From: a virus
Direction: 5' to 3' (one strand)
Virus record (IMG/VR): IMGVR_UViG_3300044617_000670
Location: 1-22,592 of that record
Length of the DNA stretch: 22,592 nucleotides
The notes beneath the pieces are model-generated. The model was not told the DNA's origin, searched no databases, and saw nothing but the letters and a program-made list of their open reading frames with translations. Shown here in pieces: positions 1 through 6,905 of the stretch (positions are counted from its first letter, which is position 1; every line of letters starts with the position of its first letter). The translations under genes and the position numbers were made by a program.

Positions 1-2
1 CC

Positions 3-818
3 GCAGCTGCGGCTTCTGCTGCTTCGGCATTGTCTGCACTTGACTCATTTGACGATCGCTATCTTGGGGCAAAAACCTCTGACCCAACGCTTGACAATGA
101 TGGCAATGCGCTAGTCGCTGGGGCCATTTACTTCAACAGCGTGGCCGGTGTGATGAGGCTGTACACCGGCACAGTCTGGGTTGCCGCCTATGTCCAAGGC
201 CTGGCTTCAGACATTGGCTTCAGCCCAGCTGGGAACATTGCAGCCAACACTGTGCAAGCTGCGATTCAAGAGCTTGATACTGAGAAACAGCCATTAGACG
301 CAGAGCTGACCGCCATTGCCGGGCTATCTGCCAACGGTCTAATCACCCGTACCAGTAGCACCACCGCAGCAGCCCGCACCATCACCGGCACGACCAACGT
401 CATCACGGTGACAGACGGCGACGGCGTGAGCGGCAACCCGACTCTGACGGTCGGCAGCCTAGTGGCCAGGACGGACACTGTCCAGACCTTCACGGCGGCC
501 CAGCGTGGTGGCGTGTCGGCTCTGACGGATGGCGCAACCATCACGGCCAACTTCGCACTGGCGAACAATTTCAGCGTGACGCTGGGCGGCAACCGCACGT
601 TGGCTAACCCGAGCAACCAGACGGCTGGCCAGACCGGCGTGATCACGATCACTCAGGACGGCACCGGCTCGCGCACGCTGGCTTATGGCAGCAACTGGAA
701 GTTCCCGAACGGGACGGCACCCACGCTGACCACCACTGCGAACGCGGTGGATGTCTTGGCCTACTATTGTGAAAGTGCCAGCCGCATCACGGCTCGCCTG
801 ATTACGGATGTGCGCTGA
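3..818 (+). CDS. Phage tail fibre protein, C-terminal part (5' end cut by window)
   Basis: Structural protein of the tail, probably part of a fibre that contacts the host. The frame is open to the window edge and begins with an Ala/Ser-rich stretch (AAAASAASALSAL), followed by the phrase FDDRYLGAK and a DNDGNAL segment. This combination is familiar in many phage fibre and collar proteins, where an Ala-rich coiled coil precedes a small beta domain. The rest is Thr/Ala/Gly-rich with beta-repeat character, typical of trimeric fibres. A TTG at position 30 could be called as a start, but the Ala-rich frame runs through it, so I treat the gene as 5'-partial. Its TGA overlaps the next ATG (TGATG), so the two are translationally linked. 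The fibre role is family resemblance; the receptor is unknown. Confidence 0.8.
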   Translation, partial: AAAASAASALSALDSFDDRYLGAKTSDPTLDNDGNALVAGAIYFNSVAGVMRLYTGTVWVAAYVQGLASDIGFSPAGNIAANTVQAAIQELDTEKQPLDAELTAIAGLSANGLITRTSSTTAAARTITGTTNVITVTDGDGVSGNPTLTVGSLVARTDTVQTFTAAQRGGVSALTDGATITANFALANNFSVTLGGNRTLANPSNQTAGQTGVITITQDGTGSRTLAYGSNWKFPNGTAPTLTTTANAVDVLAYYCESASRITARLITDVR

Positions 819-3190
819 TGTTTGGCAACCCTCTACTCCTTACTGACGACGGTTACCAGATCAGCCGCTCGGTGCGGCTGCGGTCTAGCGCGAGTGCGTA
901 TTTCAATCGGACGCCAGCAAGCGCCACAAACCGCAAAACGATGACGCTGTCAACGTGGCAAAAGCGCGGAGAATTCTCCAGCAGTCAAGAGCCGGCAATT
1001 ATGTGGGCTGGAACAAACTCCAGCAATTACACGCTCTTCCGCTGGGGCAACGGTGTCGGCAACTCAGATTCTAAGTTCTTCCTGAACTTGAATATGTACA
1101 CCGGCACGACCAACATTAATTTGGTCACTACGCCTCTTTTCCGAGATCCTTCTGGTTGGTATCACATTGTTTTATCCATAGACACAACCCAAGCGACGGC
1201 GGCGAACCGTGTGCGGTTGTATATTAACGGCGTTGAAGTCACTTCGTTTTCGTCCGCAAGCTATCCGAGCCAAAACCTAGACTTGCTGTTCAACTCCACG
1301 AACTCCCACGAAATCGGAAGATTCAACTTTGGAAGTTACCTTGACGGTTACCTTACCGAGATCAACCTGATCGACGGCCAAGCCCTGACGCCCAGCAGCT
1401 TCGGCGAAACCGACGCCATCACCGGCGTCTGGAAGCCCAAGAAGTACGTCGGAACCTACGGCACGAACGGCTTCTTCCTGAACTTCAGCGACAACAGCAG
1501 CAACACCGCGACCACCATCGGCAAGGACTACAGCGGCAACGGCAACAACTGGACGCCGAACAACATCAGCGTGACCAGCGGGGTGACCTACGACTCCATG
1601 CTGGATGTGCCGACGCTGTGGGCTGATGGCGGGAATGGGCGGGGAAATTATGCGGTGCTGAATCCTGTTCAGAACCCTCCCAGTGGGGCGGTCAGCACTG
1701 CGTACAGCAACGCGAACCTCACCACCACGCTGGACAGTTCAGTGGCGCGGTCAACTATCGGCGTTTCCAGCGGCAAGTGGTACGCAGAGTTTGTTATTAC
1801 CTCCGCGACCTTAAGCACCGACACCCGATTCGCGATTGAGCCTTCTGATGGGAACACCTTCTCGGGTAACGCCGGGCAAGGCCGCGCATACTCTGCCAAC
1901 GGCAACAAGGTTTTCAACGGTTCATCGACTGCTTACGGAAGCACATGGACGACCAATGATGTGATTGGATGCGCGCTCGACCTCGATAACGGGAAGGTCT
2001 GGTGGTCAAAAAACGGGACATGGCAAGCCAGCGGTGACCCGGCTGCCGGGACAGGCGAGGCGTATTCCGGCCTTTCTGGCACCCACCTGTTCACCATCGT
2101 TAACGGCAACTCGGCGGTCAGTAAGACGTTTAACGCCAACTTCGGCCAGCGCCCCTTCGCCTACACCCCGCCCACCGGCTTCAAGGCGCTGAACACGCAG
2201 AACCTGCCGGAGCCGACGATTAAGAAGGGAAACTTGTATTTTGATGCGACGACGTACACGGGGAACAACAGCACAAACGTCATCACGAACAGTGGCTCGA
2301 TGCAGCCGGATCTGGTTTGGATTAAGAGCCGCTCCAGCGCGTTTGATCATGCTTTGATAGATGCGCAGCGTGGCGTTACTAAGTGGCTTGCGTCAAACAG
2401 CACAGCAGCGGAGGCTACATCTGCTGCTGGCCAAGATCTTGTCAGTTTCAACTCCAACGGCTTCACGCTGGGGCCTGCCAATACCGCCTACGTCAACAAC
2501 AACAGCCTGACTTTCGTCGGCTGGCAGTGGAAAGAAGGCGCGACCCAGGGCTTCGATATCGTGACGTATACGGGCACGGGGGCGAACCGCACTATTGCTC
2601 ACTCGCTTGGTGTTGCTCCTTCCATGATGATTGTGAAGCGCCGCGACAGTAGCCCGTCATCGTGGACTGTTTGGCATTCGTCGTTCAGTTCAATTGAGTA
2701 CATCTACCTGAACCTCACCAACGCCAAGTCATCAAGCTCTGGCGCTACGGTGTGGAACAGCACGCTTCCAACCAGCTCGGTGTTTAGCCTCGGCACCTAC
2801 ACGGATGTAAACGCATCTGGCGGCACCCACGTCGCCTACCTCTTCTCCGAGGTCGCAGGCTTCAGCAAGTTCGGCAGCTACACCGGCAACGGCAGCAGCG
2901 ATGGGCCTTTTGTGTTCACGGGATTTAGGCCGAGGTGGGTGATGGTGAAGAAGACAAGCGCAACAGACGACTGGGTTGTTTTCGATACTGCCCGAGATAC
3001 GTTCAACGTAGTAAATGATTGGCTTTTCCCTAACTTATCAAATGCCGAACTGACTACAGCAGGTTCGCCTGATGTTTTAAGTAACGGCTTTAAGCTACGA
3101 TCAAACTCGGGGGCAACAAACGCAAGCGGCGCTAGTTTTATTTTTGCCGCATTTGCCGAGTCGCCTTTCAAAACGGCTCTTGCCCTCTGA
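818..3190 (+). CDS. Large receptor-binding-type tail protein with LamG-like, SPRY-like and triple C-terminal repeats
   Basis: A 790-residue protein, probably exposed on the tail and binding host surface glycans or proteins. Residues about 40-200 resemble a concanavalin/LamG fold (GWYHIVLSID, then RVRLYINGVEV, then an IGRFNFG/LDGYLTEINLID segment). Residues about 315-460 resemble a SPRY domain (SGKWYAEF, DVIGCALDLDNGKVWWSKNG, NFGQRPF). Residues about 479-575, 583-680 and 688-782 look like three diverged copies of one unit: each opens with YTG, has a W-I-K / I-V-K-R / V-M-V-K-K strand, and ends in an aromatic or hydrophobic strand. This C-terminal unit is common at the ends of phage fibre-type proteins. 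It has no signal peptide or membrane segment. It starts with ATG overlapping the preceding stop. Base composition alternates between less and more GC-rich blocks, suggesting mosaic assembly. A DNA-metabolic role is very unlikely. Confidence 0.75.
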   Translation: MFGNPLLLTDDGYQISRSVRLRSSASAYFNRTPASATNRKTMTLSTWQKRGEFSSSQEPAIMWAGTNSSNYTLFRWGNGVGNSDSKFFLNLNMYTGTTNINLVTTPLFRDPSGWYHIVLSIDTTQATAANRVRLYINGVEVTSFSSASYPSQNLDLLFNSTNSHEIGRFNFGSYLDGYLTEINLIDGQALTPSSFGETDAITGVWKPKKYVGTYGTNGFFLNFSDNSSNTATTIGKDYSGNGNNWTPNNISVTSGVTYDSMLDVPTLWADGGNGRGNYAVLNPVQNPPSGAVSTAYSNANLTTTLDSSVARSTIGVSSGKWYAEFVITSATLSTDTRFAIEPSDGNTFSGNAGQGRAYSANGNKVFNGSSTAYGSTWTTNDVIGCALDLDNGKVWWSKNGTWQASGDPAAGTGEAYSGLSGTHLFTIVNGNSAVSKTFNANFGQRPFAYTPPTGFKALNTQNLPEPTIKKGNLYFDATTYTGNNSTNVITNSGSMQPDLVWIKSRSSAFDHALIDAQRGVTKWLASNSTAAEATSAAGQDLVSFNSNGFTLGPANTAYVNNNSLTFVGWQWKEGATQGFDIVTYTGTGANRTIAHSLGVAPSMMIVKRRDSSPSSWTVWHSSFSSIEYIYLNLTNAKSSSSGATVWNSTLPTSSVFSLGTYTDVNASGGTHVAYLFSEVAGFSKFGSYTGNGSSDGPFVFTGFRPRWVMVKKTSATDDWVVFDTARDTFNVVNDWLFPNLSNAELTTAGSPDVLSNGFKLRSNSGATNASGASFIFAAFAESPFKTALAL

Positions 3191-3205
3191 TATCTGGAGA
3201 AACCC

Positions 3206-3373
3206 ATGTTCCTGCTAAACGGCTCCCCTCTACAATTGGACACGCCATTCCGCGATGCCCAGGGAAACAGTTACCCTCCGAACTGGCTACGTCTGACCAG
3301 CCTGGAAGAAAAGAATGCTATCGGCATTACTGAGGTGCCTGACCCTCAGCCAGACCCTCAGCTTCCGGCTTGA
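3206..3373 (+). CDS. Small tail-fibre-assembly-like protein (55 aa)
   Basis: A short gene with a clear ribosome site (GGAGA, 3195-3199) seven bases before the ATG. The product begins MFLLNGSPLQLDTPF and contains PPNWLRLTSLEEKNAIGITEV, a phrase I recognise from small phage proteins encoded just after fibre genes; these resemble the N-terminus of DUF4376/tail-fibre-assembly-type proteins. It ends in a Pro-rich tail (PDPQPDPQLPA). Its position directly behind two fibre-type genes supports a role in fibre folding or attachment, but that is inference. It is only 55 residues, so it may be just the conserved N-terminal module of a longer family. Confidence 0.65.
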   Translation: MFLLNGSPLQLDTPFRDAQGNSYPPNWLRLTSLEEKNAIGITEVPDPQPDPQLPA

Positions 3374-3409
3374 TGGATACCTAGTGCAACCTGCTTGATG
3401 GAGGATTAA

Positions 3410-3622
3410 ATGGAACACGGTGAGATTGATCCTGTTCGTTATGGCGTGCTATGGGAGCGCGTCCAGAACATGGACAAGAAGATCGACAAGATGGAAGGCC
3501 AGATCGCGGAGCTGCTTGAGCTTGCCAACAAAAGCAAGGGCGGTTTCTGGATGGGCATGACCATCGCCAGCTCGGTCGGTGCTGCCGTGGCCTGGGTTGC
3601 TGGCCATCTAAAGGGAGGCTGA
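3410..3622 (+). CDS. Small coiled-coil membrane protein of the lysis region (70 aa)
   Basis: First gene of the membrane-protein cluster. Residues about 12-45 form an amphipathic heptad-like helix (VQNMDKKIDKMEGQIAELLE) and residues about 46-66 form one hydrophobic segment (FWMGMTIASSVGAAVAWVAG) with a short basic tail. This layout, soluble coiled coil then a C-terminal membrane anchor, resembles XhlA-type haemolysin/holin partner proteins, although I cannot confirm homology. The start is supported by a strong GGAGG at 3400-3404. The next gene begins two bases after the stop. Likely inner-membrane, taking part in or regulating lysis; the exact role is not shown by sequence. Confidence 0.65.
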   Translation: MEHGEIDPVRYGVLWERVQNMDKKIDKMEGQIAELLELANKSKGGFWMGMTIASSVGAAVAWVAGHLKGG

Positions 3623-3624
3623 CC

Positions 3625-4104
3625 ATGCTGCCGCTGATTGACCCGATGGACGCCTTGGCTGCTGTGAACAAGGCCGTGAAGATGGTCAAAATGGCGGCAA
3701 GCACGACCGACAACGTGGCCAGCCTGGGGCCGTTGCTGGGCAACTACTTTGAGGCCAAGCACCAGGCGGTGCAGTCAGCCCGAGCTGCCAAGAAAAAGGG
3801 CGGCTCCAATCTGGGCGCAGCTGTGCAGATTGAGATGGCCATCAAGGCGCAAAAGGATTTTGAAATACAGCTCAAGGGTCTGTTTTTCAGCTCCAACAAT
3901 ATGGATGTCTGGAACAACATCATGCAGCGTGTGGCTGAGATGGATGCTGCCGACCGCGTTGAGTCTGAACGCGAGAAGGCCCAGGCCGCCAGACGCAAGC
4001 GTCAGCAGCAGGAGTTCCGCGAACTAGCCATCGGCATCGTGATCGCCGTGGTCATCGTCAGCAGCGGCGGCTATCTCTTGGTCAAGATCCTAATGTCAGT
4101 ATGA
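3625..4104 (+). CDS. Tail-anchored membrane protein of unknown function (159 aa)
   Basis: The first 130 residues are charged and predicted helical, ending in a strongly basic stretch (QAARRKRQQQEFRELA). They are followed by one long hydrophobic segment near the C-terminus (IGIVIAVVIVSSGGYLLVKILM), so it should be a tail-anchored protein with its bulk in the cytoplasm. Ribosome site GGGAGG at 3613-3618 precedes the ATG. It sits inside the block between tail genes and the lysozyme, so a lysis or membrane-remodelling function is plausible, but I do not recognise the family. A virion-associated role is the main alternative. Confidence 0.65.
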   Translation: MLPLIDPMDALAAVNKAVKMVKMAASTTDNVASLGPLLGNYFEAKHQAVQSARAAKKKGGSNLGAAVQIEMAIKAQKDFEIQLKGLFFSSNNMDVWNNIMQRVAEMDAADRVESEREKAQAARRKRQQQEFRELAIGIVIAVVIVSSGGYLLVKILMSV

Positions 4105-4105
4105 G

Positions 4106-4282
4106 ATGCCAGACGATGATGACAATGACCCTGTCTCTGTTGCATTCAAGGCGCTGGACAAGTTCATCAAGATTGCCGCCTATATCGTCTTCATCAACTA
4201 CGCTTTTGATTTCATCATCACGCTACCACCGCACATCGCCAATCAGATCTTCGATTCGATCTTCAAGAAGTTAGGACTATGA
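4106..4282 (+). CDS. Small hydrophobic protein (58 aa)
   Basis: Starts with ATG one base after the previous stop and ends TGA overlapping the next ATG (ATGA at 4279-4282), so spacing on both sides fits a real gene in this compact operon. The N-terminus is very acidic (MPDDDDNDP) and the middle is hydrophobic and aromatic (IAAYIVFINYAFDFIITL), giving one likely membrane segment. I do not recognise it. Size, topology and position suggest a holin- or antiholin-like accessory, but that is inference only. Confidence 0.6.
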   Translation: MPDDDDNDPVSVAFKALDKFIKIAAYIVFINYAFDFIITLPPHIANQIFDSIFKKLGL

Positions 4283-4758
4283 GCTTCCTCAAGAAACCAG
4301 GCCCCAGCGCCAGCCGCTCTGAGCGCGAGGCCTACGTCAAAGCCTGGGCCGCCATCACCATTTCCATCTTCGCCCTGTTGCTGGCAGTCAACGGCTATTT
4401 CGGGGGCAGCAATTCCAGCCGGGTGCTGAACAAGACCATTGAGTCGAACAACCTGTGGGCCTGGTTCCAGGCCAAGAACATCCGCTCGGTGATCTACGAG
4501 GAAGGCGGCAAGGCAGATAAGGCTGCCAAGCAAAAGGCCGACATGGAGGAGATCAGCGAGAAGGCCCGCAAGGCTGAGGCTGAACGCGATGTTGCCAAGA
4601 ACAGAAGCCCCTGGTTCTCCTATGCAGGCATGGCCCTGCAACTTGCCATCGTCCTGTCCAGTGCCGCCATCTTGGCTGTGACGATGTTCCTGCTGTACGG
4701 CAGTGTGGTGGTCGGCGCGGCGGGCGCTGGGCTGCTTATCTATGCAATGGTGCTCTGA
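4279..4758 (+). CDS. DUF4337-like membrane protein (159 aa)
   Basis: The product has an N-terminal membrane segment (about residues 24-42), a central soluble part, and a hydrophobic C-terminal half (about residues 112-159) likely to form two membrane helices. The phrase NNLWAWFQAKNIRSVIYE matches the signature region of DUF4337 proteins (N-x-x-W-x-x-[FY]-Q-A-K). The role of that family is not established. It is coupled to both neighbours: ATGA overlap upstream and TGATG downstream. In this location it may help the holin or substitute for a missing spanin, but no sequence feature proves that. Confidence 0.7.
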   Translation: MSFLKKPGPSASRSEREAYVKAWAAITISIFALLLAVNGYFGGSNSSRVLNKTIESNNLWAWFQAKNIRSVIYEEGGKADKAAKQKADMEEISEKARKAEAERDVAKNRSPWFSYAGMALQLAIVLSSAAILAVTMFLLYGSVVVGAAGAGLLIYAMVL

Positions 4759-5258
4759 TGCTTTCTCTACTCTCGACCCTCGGCGGCATCCTACTCGGCG
4801 GCCTGCCCAAGCTCCTGGATTACTTCCAGGCCAAACAAGACCACAAGCATGAACTAGAACTGGCCAGGGTGCAGTCCGAGCGCGAGCTGCAGCTGGCGGC
4901 CCAGGGCTTTGCTGCCCAGGCCAAGGTCGAGGAGATCCGCTCCGACCAGATCGCCATGCAGACCGAGGCGGCCATGACGCAAGGCGCTCAGGAGCATGAC
5001 AAGAAGGTGCTGGAGAAGGCCAGCAAGTGGGTGGCCAACTATATCGGCACGGTGCGCCCGACGATCACCTACCTGTTTGTGCTGGAGCTGATGGCCATCA
5101 ACGGTTTCTTGGCCTTCTACCTGTGGAACCACCCCGAGCTAATCAAAAGCATCGACGATGTGATCAAGTACTCCGAGCTGATCTTTAGCTCCGATGAGAT
5201 GGCCATGCTGGGCGGGATCGTAGGGTTCTGGTTTGGCAGCCGAGGGTTCAAGAAGTGA
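4758..5258 (+). CDS. Putative holin (3TM-type) / lysis membrane protein (166 aa)
   Basis: A short hydrophobic N-terminus (about residues 1-17) is followed by a long charged helix (about 25-90). A strong membrane segment (about 98-122, beginning RPTITYLFVLEL) and a C-terminal hydrophobic stretch ending GFWFGSRGFKK come next. The RP-x(n)-membrane helix and terminal G-x-W-F-G-x-R pattern resemble the GTA/phage 3TM holin family. It lies directly before the lysozyme, whose GTG start overlaps its TGA, the usual holin-endolysin order. It would make holes in the inner membrane so the lysozyme can reach peptidoglycan. Of the five membrane proteins here it is the best holin candidate. Confidence 0.65.
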   Translation: MLSLLSTLGGILLGGLPKLLDYFQAKQDHKHELELARVQSERELQLAAQGFAAQAKVEEIRSDQIAMQTEAAMTQGAQEHDKKVLEKASKWVANYIGTVRPTITYLFVLELMAINGFLAFYLWNHPELIKSIDDVIKYSELIFSSDEMAMLGGIVGFWFGSRGFKK

Positions 5259-5764
5259 AACTAAGCCACGCCGGTGCGGAACTGATGCACCGCTACGAGG
5301 GCTGCAGGAATAAACCCTACCTGTGCCCGGCGCACATCTGGACAATCGGCTACGGCCATGTGCTATACCAAGAGCAGATCCGTCTGCCGATGGTCAAGAA
5401 GGAAGGTTACAGCGGGCAGATCCGCAAAGAGTTCCCGCTCGCTGAAGGAGACAACCGTGCCTGGACTAAGGACGAGATCAATCAGCTATTCGCAACTGAC
5501 GTTGCAAGTTTTGAACGCGGTGTTCTACGACTTGTTCCCGGCATTGCTGGCCGGCAAGGCAGCTTTGACGCTCTGGTCAGCTTTGCCTTTAATGCCGGGC
5601 TAGGCAACCTGCAGCGCAGCCAGATCCGCATGAGGGCCAACCGAGGCGATTGGCAGGGAGCAGGCGAGGCGCTGATGGATTGGACAAAGGGCGGGGGTAG
5701 GGTGCTGCCCGGCCTGGTCAAGCGACGCGAGGCCGAGCGAGCGCTGCTGCTGTCAGATGAGTAA
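5255..5764 (+). CDS. Endolysin: GH24 lysozyme (muramidase)
   Basis: Cleaves the glycan strands of peptidoglycan to release progeny. The N-terminal catalytic region shows Glu15 (HRYEGC), Cys24 and Thr30 followed by IGYGH, that is E-x8-C-x5-T. This is the GH24 active-site layout with Cys in place of the T4-type Asp, a variant known from other phage endolysins such as that of SPN1S. A conserved ALVSFAFNAGLG and the C-terminal GLVKRREAERALL also match the family, and 169 residues is normal length. There is no N-terminal membrane or signal-anchor segment, so export must rely on a holin. The start is GTG within the previous gene's stop (GTGA). It ends five bases before the convergent recT gene. Confidence 0.93.
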   Translation: MKLSHAGAELMHRYEGCRNKPYLCPAHIWTIGYGHVLYQEQIRLPMVKKEGYSGQIRKEFPLAEGDNRAWTKDEINQLFATDVASFERGVLRLVPGIAGRQGSFDALVSFAFNAGLGNLQRSQIRMRANRGDWQGAGEALMDWTKGGGRVLPGLVKRREAERALLLSDE

Positions 5765-5769
5765 CAATT

Positions 5770-6735
5770 TTATTGCGCCGCACCAAGCGCACGCAGGCGC
5801 TGCTGGTAGCCGGCCAGGTGCTTGGCCTTCCAGATCACATCCACCCGCTTGAGCAGGCCTTCGTTGGCCTCCTTGAGCTCGCGCAGCTTGGTCATGCGGT
5901 CACGCGCCGGCACCTTGCCCGCCTTGGCGGTCTTGTCGGACAGCTCTTCATACGCCGCCGCCCACTCATCTAGGTTGGCATGGGTGCTAAAGGGCGTTTC
6001 CCTGCCAGGCACCATCAAGGCAAACCCAGCCGCCTCACTGACCTGCGGCTCGCGCTCGACCGTCACCGCATCTGTGATCTGTTGCTCTACAGCAACAGTC
6101 TCCACCTGCTCGATGACTGCCTCGACCAGCACGGGATCTGCCGGCGGGGCCAGCGCGTCCAGTGGGTTGGCGGGCGTGATGTCGCGGGCCTGGCGCGGCT
6201 TGTCCTCGCTCGGGTAGTCCTGGGCCTCCTCGGCGGTGATCAGGCCCTTGAGCACATCGGGGAAGGCATCGCGCAGGGCAAAGCCTCTCGCCCGCATGGC
6301 CAGCATCCGCTTGGGGTAGGCCTGCCATGGCCCCTGCTTGCCCCATAGGCCGGCCCGCTTGGCGTCCTCGACGCTGAATGTGGAGCGCACCGGCTTGCGC
6401 CCCTTGCGGTGGGCCACGCAGACAGCGATGAGGTTGGTAGTGCCCTCGCCTTCGATGAACTCCTCGACGCCTTCGCACAGGGGGCTGGCCTGCACCAGGG
6501 CCATGGCTGCGTCACCGTAGACCGAGGGTTTGCCGTTGATGACGGCGATGTTCTGCAGCGCCTGCAGCGGGGCCAGGCCCAGCTCCATGCCCCATTGCAC
6601 ACAGACCATGATGTCCTGCGGTTTGCCCTGGTACTGCTTGGGCACCATCTGGCTGGAGGCCAGCATCTCGCTGAACTGGATGGCCTCGGTGATGGTGGTG
6701 GGCGCAAAGCCCTGGCGGGTAGTGGTCAGTTGCAT
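5770..6735 (-). CDS. recT: RecT-family single-strand annealing protein
   Basis: Binds single-stranded DNA and anneals complementary strands in phage recombination. The first 200 residues carry a RecT-like core: FSEMLASSQMVPKQYQGKP, then MELGLAPLQALQNIAVINGK, VYGDAAMALV, EGVEEFIEGEG and SVEDAKRAGLWGKQGPW with YPKRMLAMRARGFALRDAF. The remaining 120 residues form an acidic, Pro/Ala-rich linker and a charged helical tail, not part of the usual core. It is the last gene of the leftward operon, downstream of the partner exonuclease and overlapping the 59-aa gene by 10 bases. The pairing with a YqaJ-type nuclease strongly supports the assignment. Confidence 0.9.
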   Translation of the reverse strand: MQLTTTRQGFAPTTITEAIQFSEMLASSQMVPKQYQGKPQDIMVCVQWGMELGLAPLQALQNIAVINGKPSVYGDAAMALVQASPLCEGVEEFIEGEGTTNLIAVCVAHRKGRKPVRSTFSVEDAKRAGLWGKQGPWQAYPKRMLAMRARGFALRDAFPDVLKGLITAEEAQDYPSEDKPRQARDITPANPLDALAPPADPVLVEAVIEQVETVAVEQQITDAVTVEREPQVSEAAGFALMVPGRETPFSTHANLDEWAAAYEELSDKTAKAGKVPARDRMTKLRELKEANEGLLKRVDVIWKAKHLAGYQQRLRALGAAQ

Positions 6736-6905
6736 TTCATGTCTCCTTCGTTTGGCAGGTACTCTTTGATTGTTTGGAAGACCAAGGCGACGATGGAGGT
6801 AATGACCTCATCGGCCTCCTCCTCGGTCATGTCGGTTGCGTTGAGCAGCGCCACCAGCGCTCGGTTGTGGGCCTCCATGATGGCCGGCATACCTTCGTCC
6901 CTCAT
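6726..6905 (-). CDS. Small acidic helical protein between exonuclease and recT (59 aa)
   Basis: An ATG overlapping the stop of the exonuclease gene (ATGA, 6902-6905) opens a 59-codon frame that ends inside the start of recT. This kind of overlap on both sides is typical of real genes in this genome. The product is acidic and helical (NATDMTEEEADEVITSIVAL) and has no membrane segment. I do not recognise the family. The final codons contain a ribosome site for recT (GAAGGAGA), so translating this gene may help load ribosomes on recT. It could be a small partner of the exonuclease/annealase pair; that is inference. Confidence 0.6.
   Translation of the reverse strand: MRDEGMPAIMEAHNRALVALLNATDMTEEEADEVITSIVALVFQTIKEYLPNEGDMKCN

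Noticed and set aside
91-119. TTGACA inside the tail-fibre gene as a promoter
   Set aside because: No -10-like hexamer lies 15-18 bases downstream, and the sequence is coding.
818-3190. Diversity-generating retroelement target in the fibre gene (as in Bordetella phage BPP-1, which shares the Bbp19-like gene)
   Set aside because: No reverse transcriptase gene, no template repeat and no adenine-biased variable C-terminus were seen in the window.
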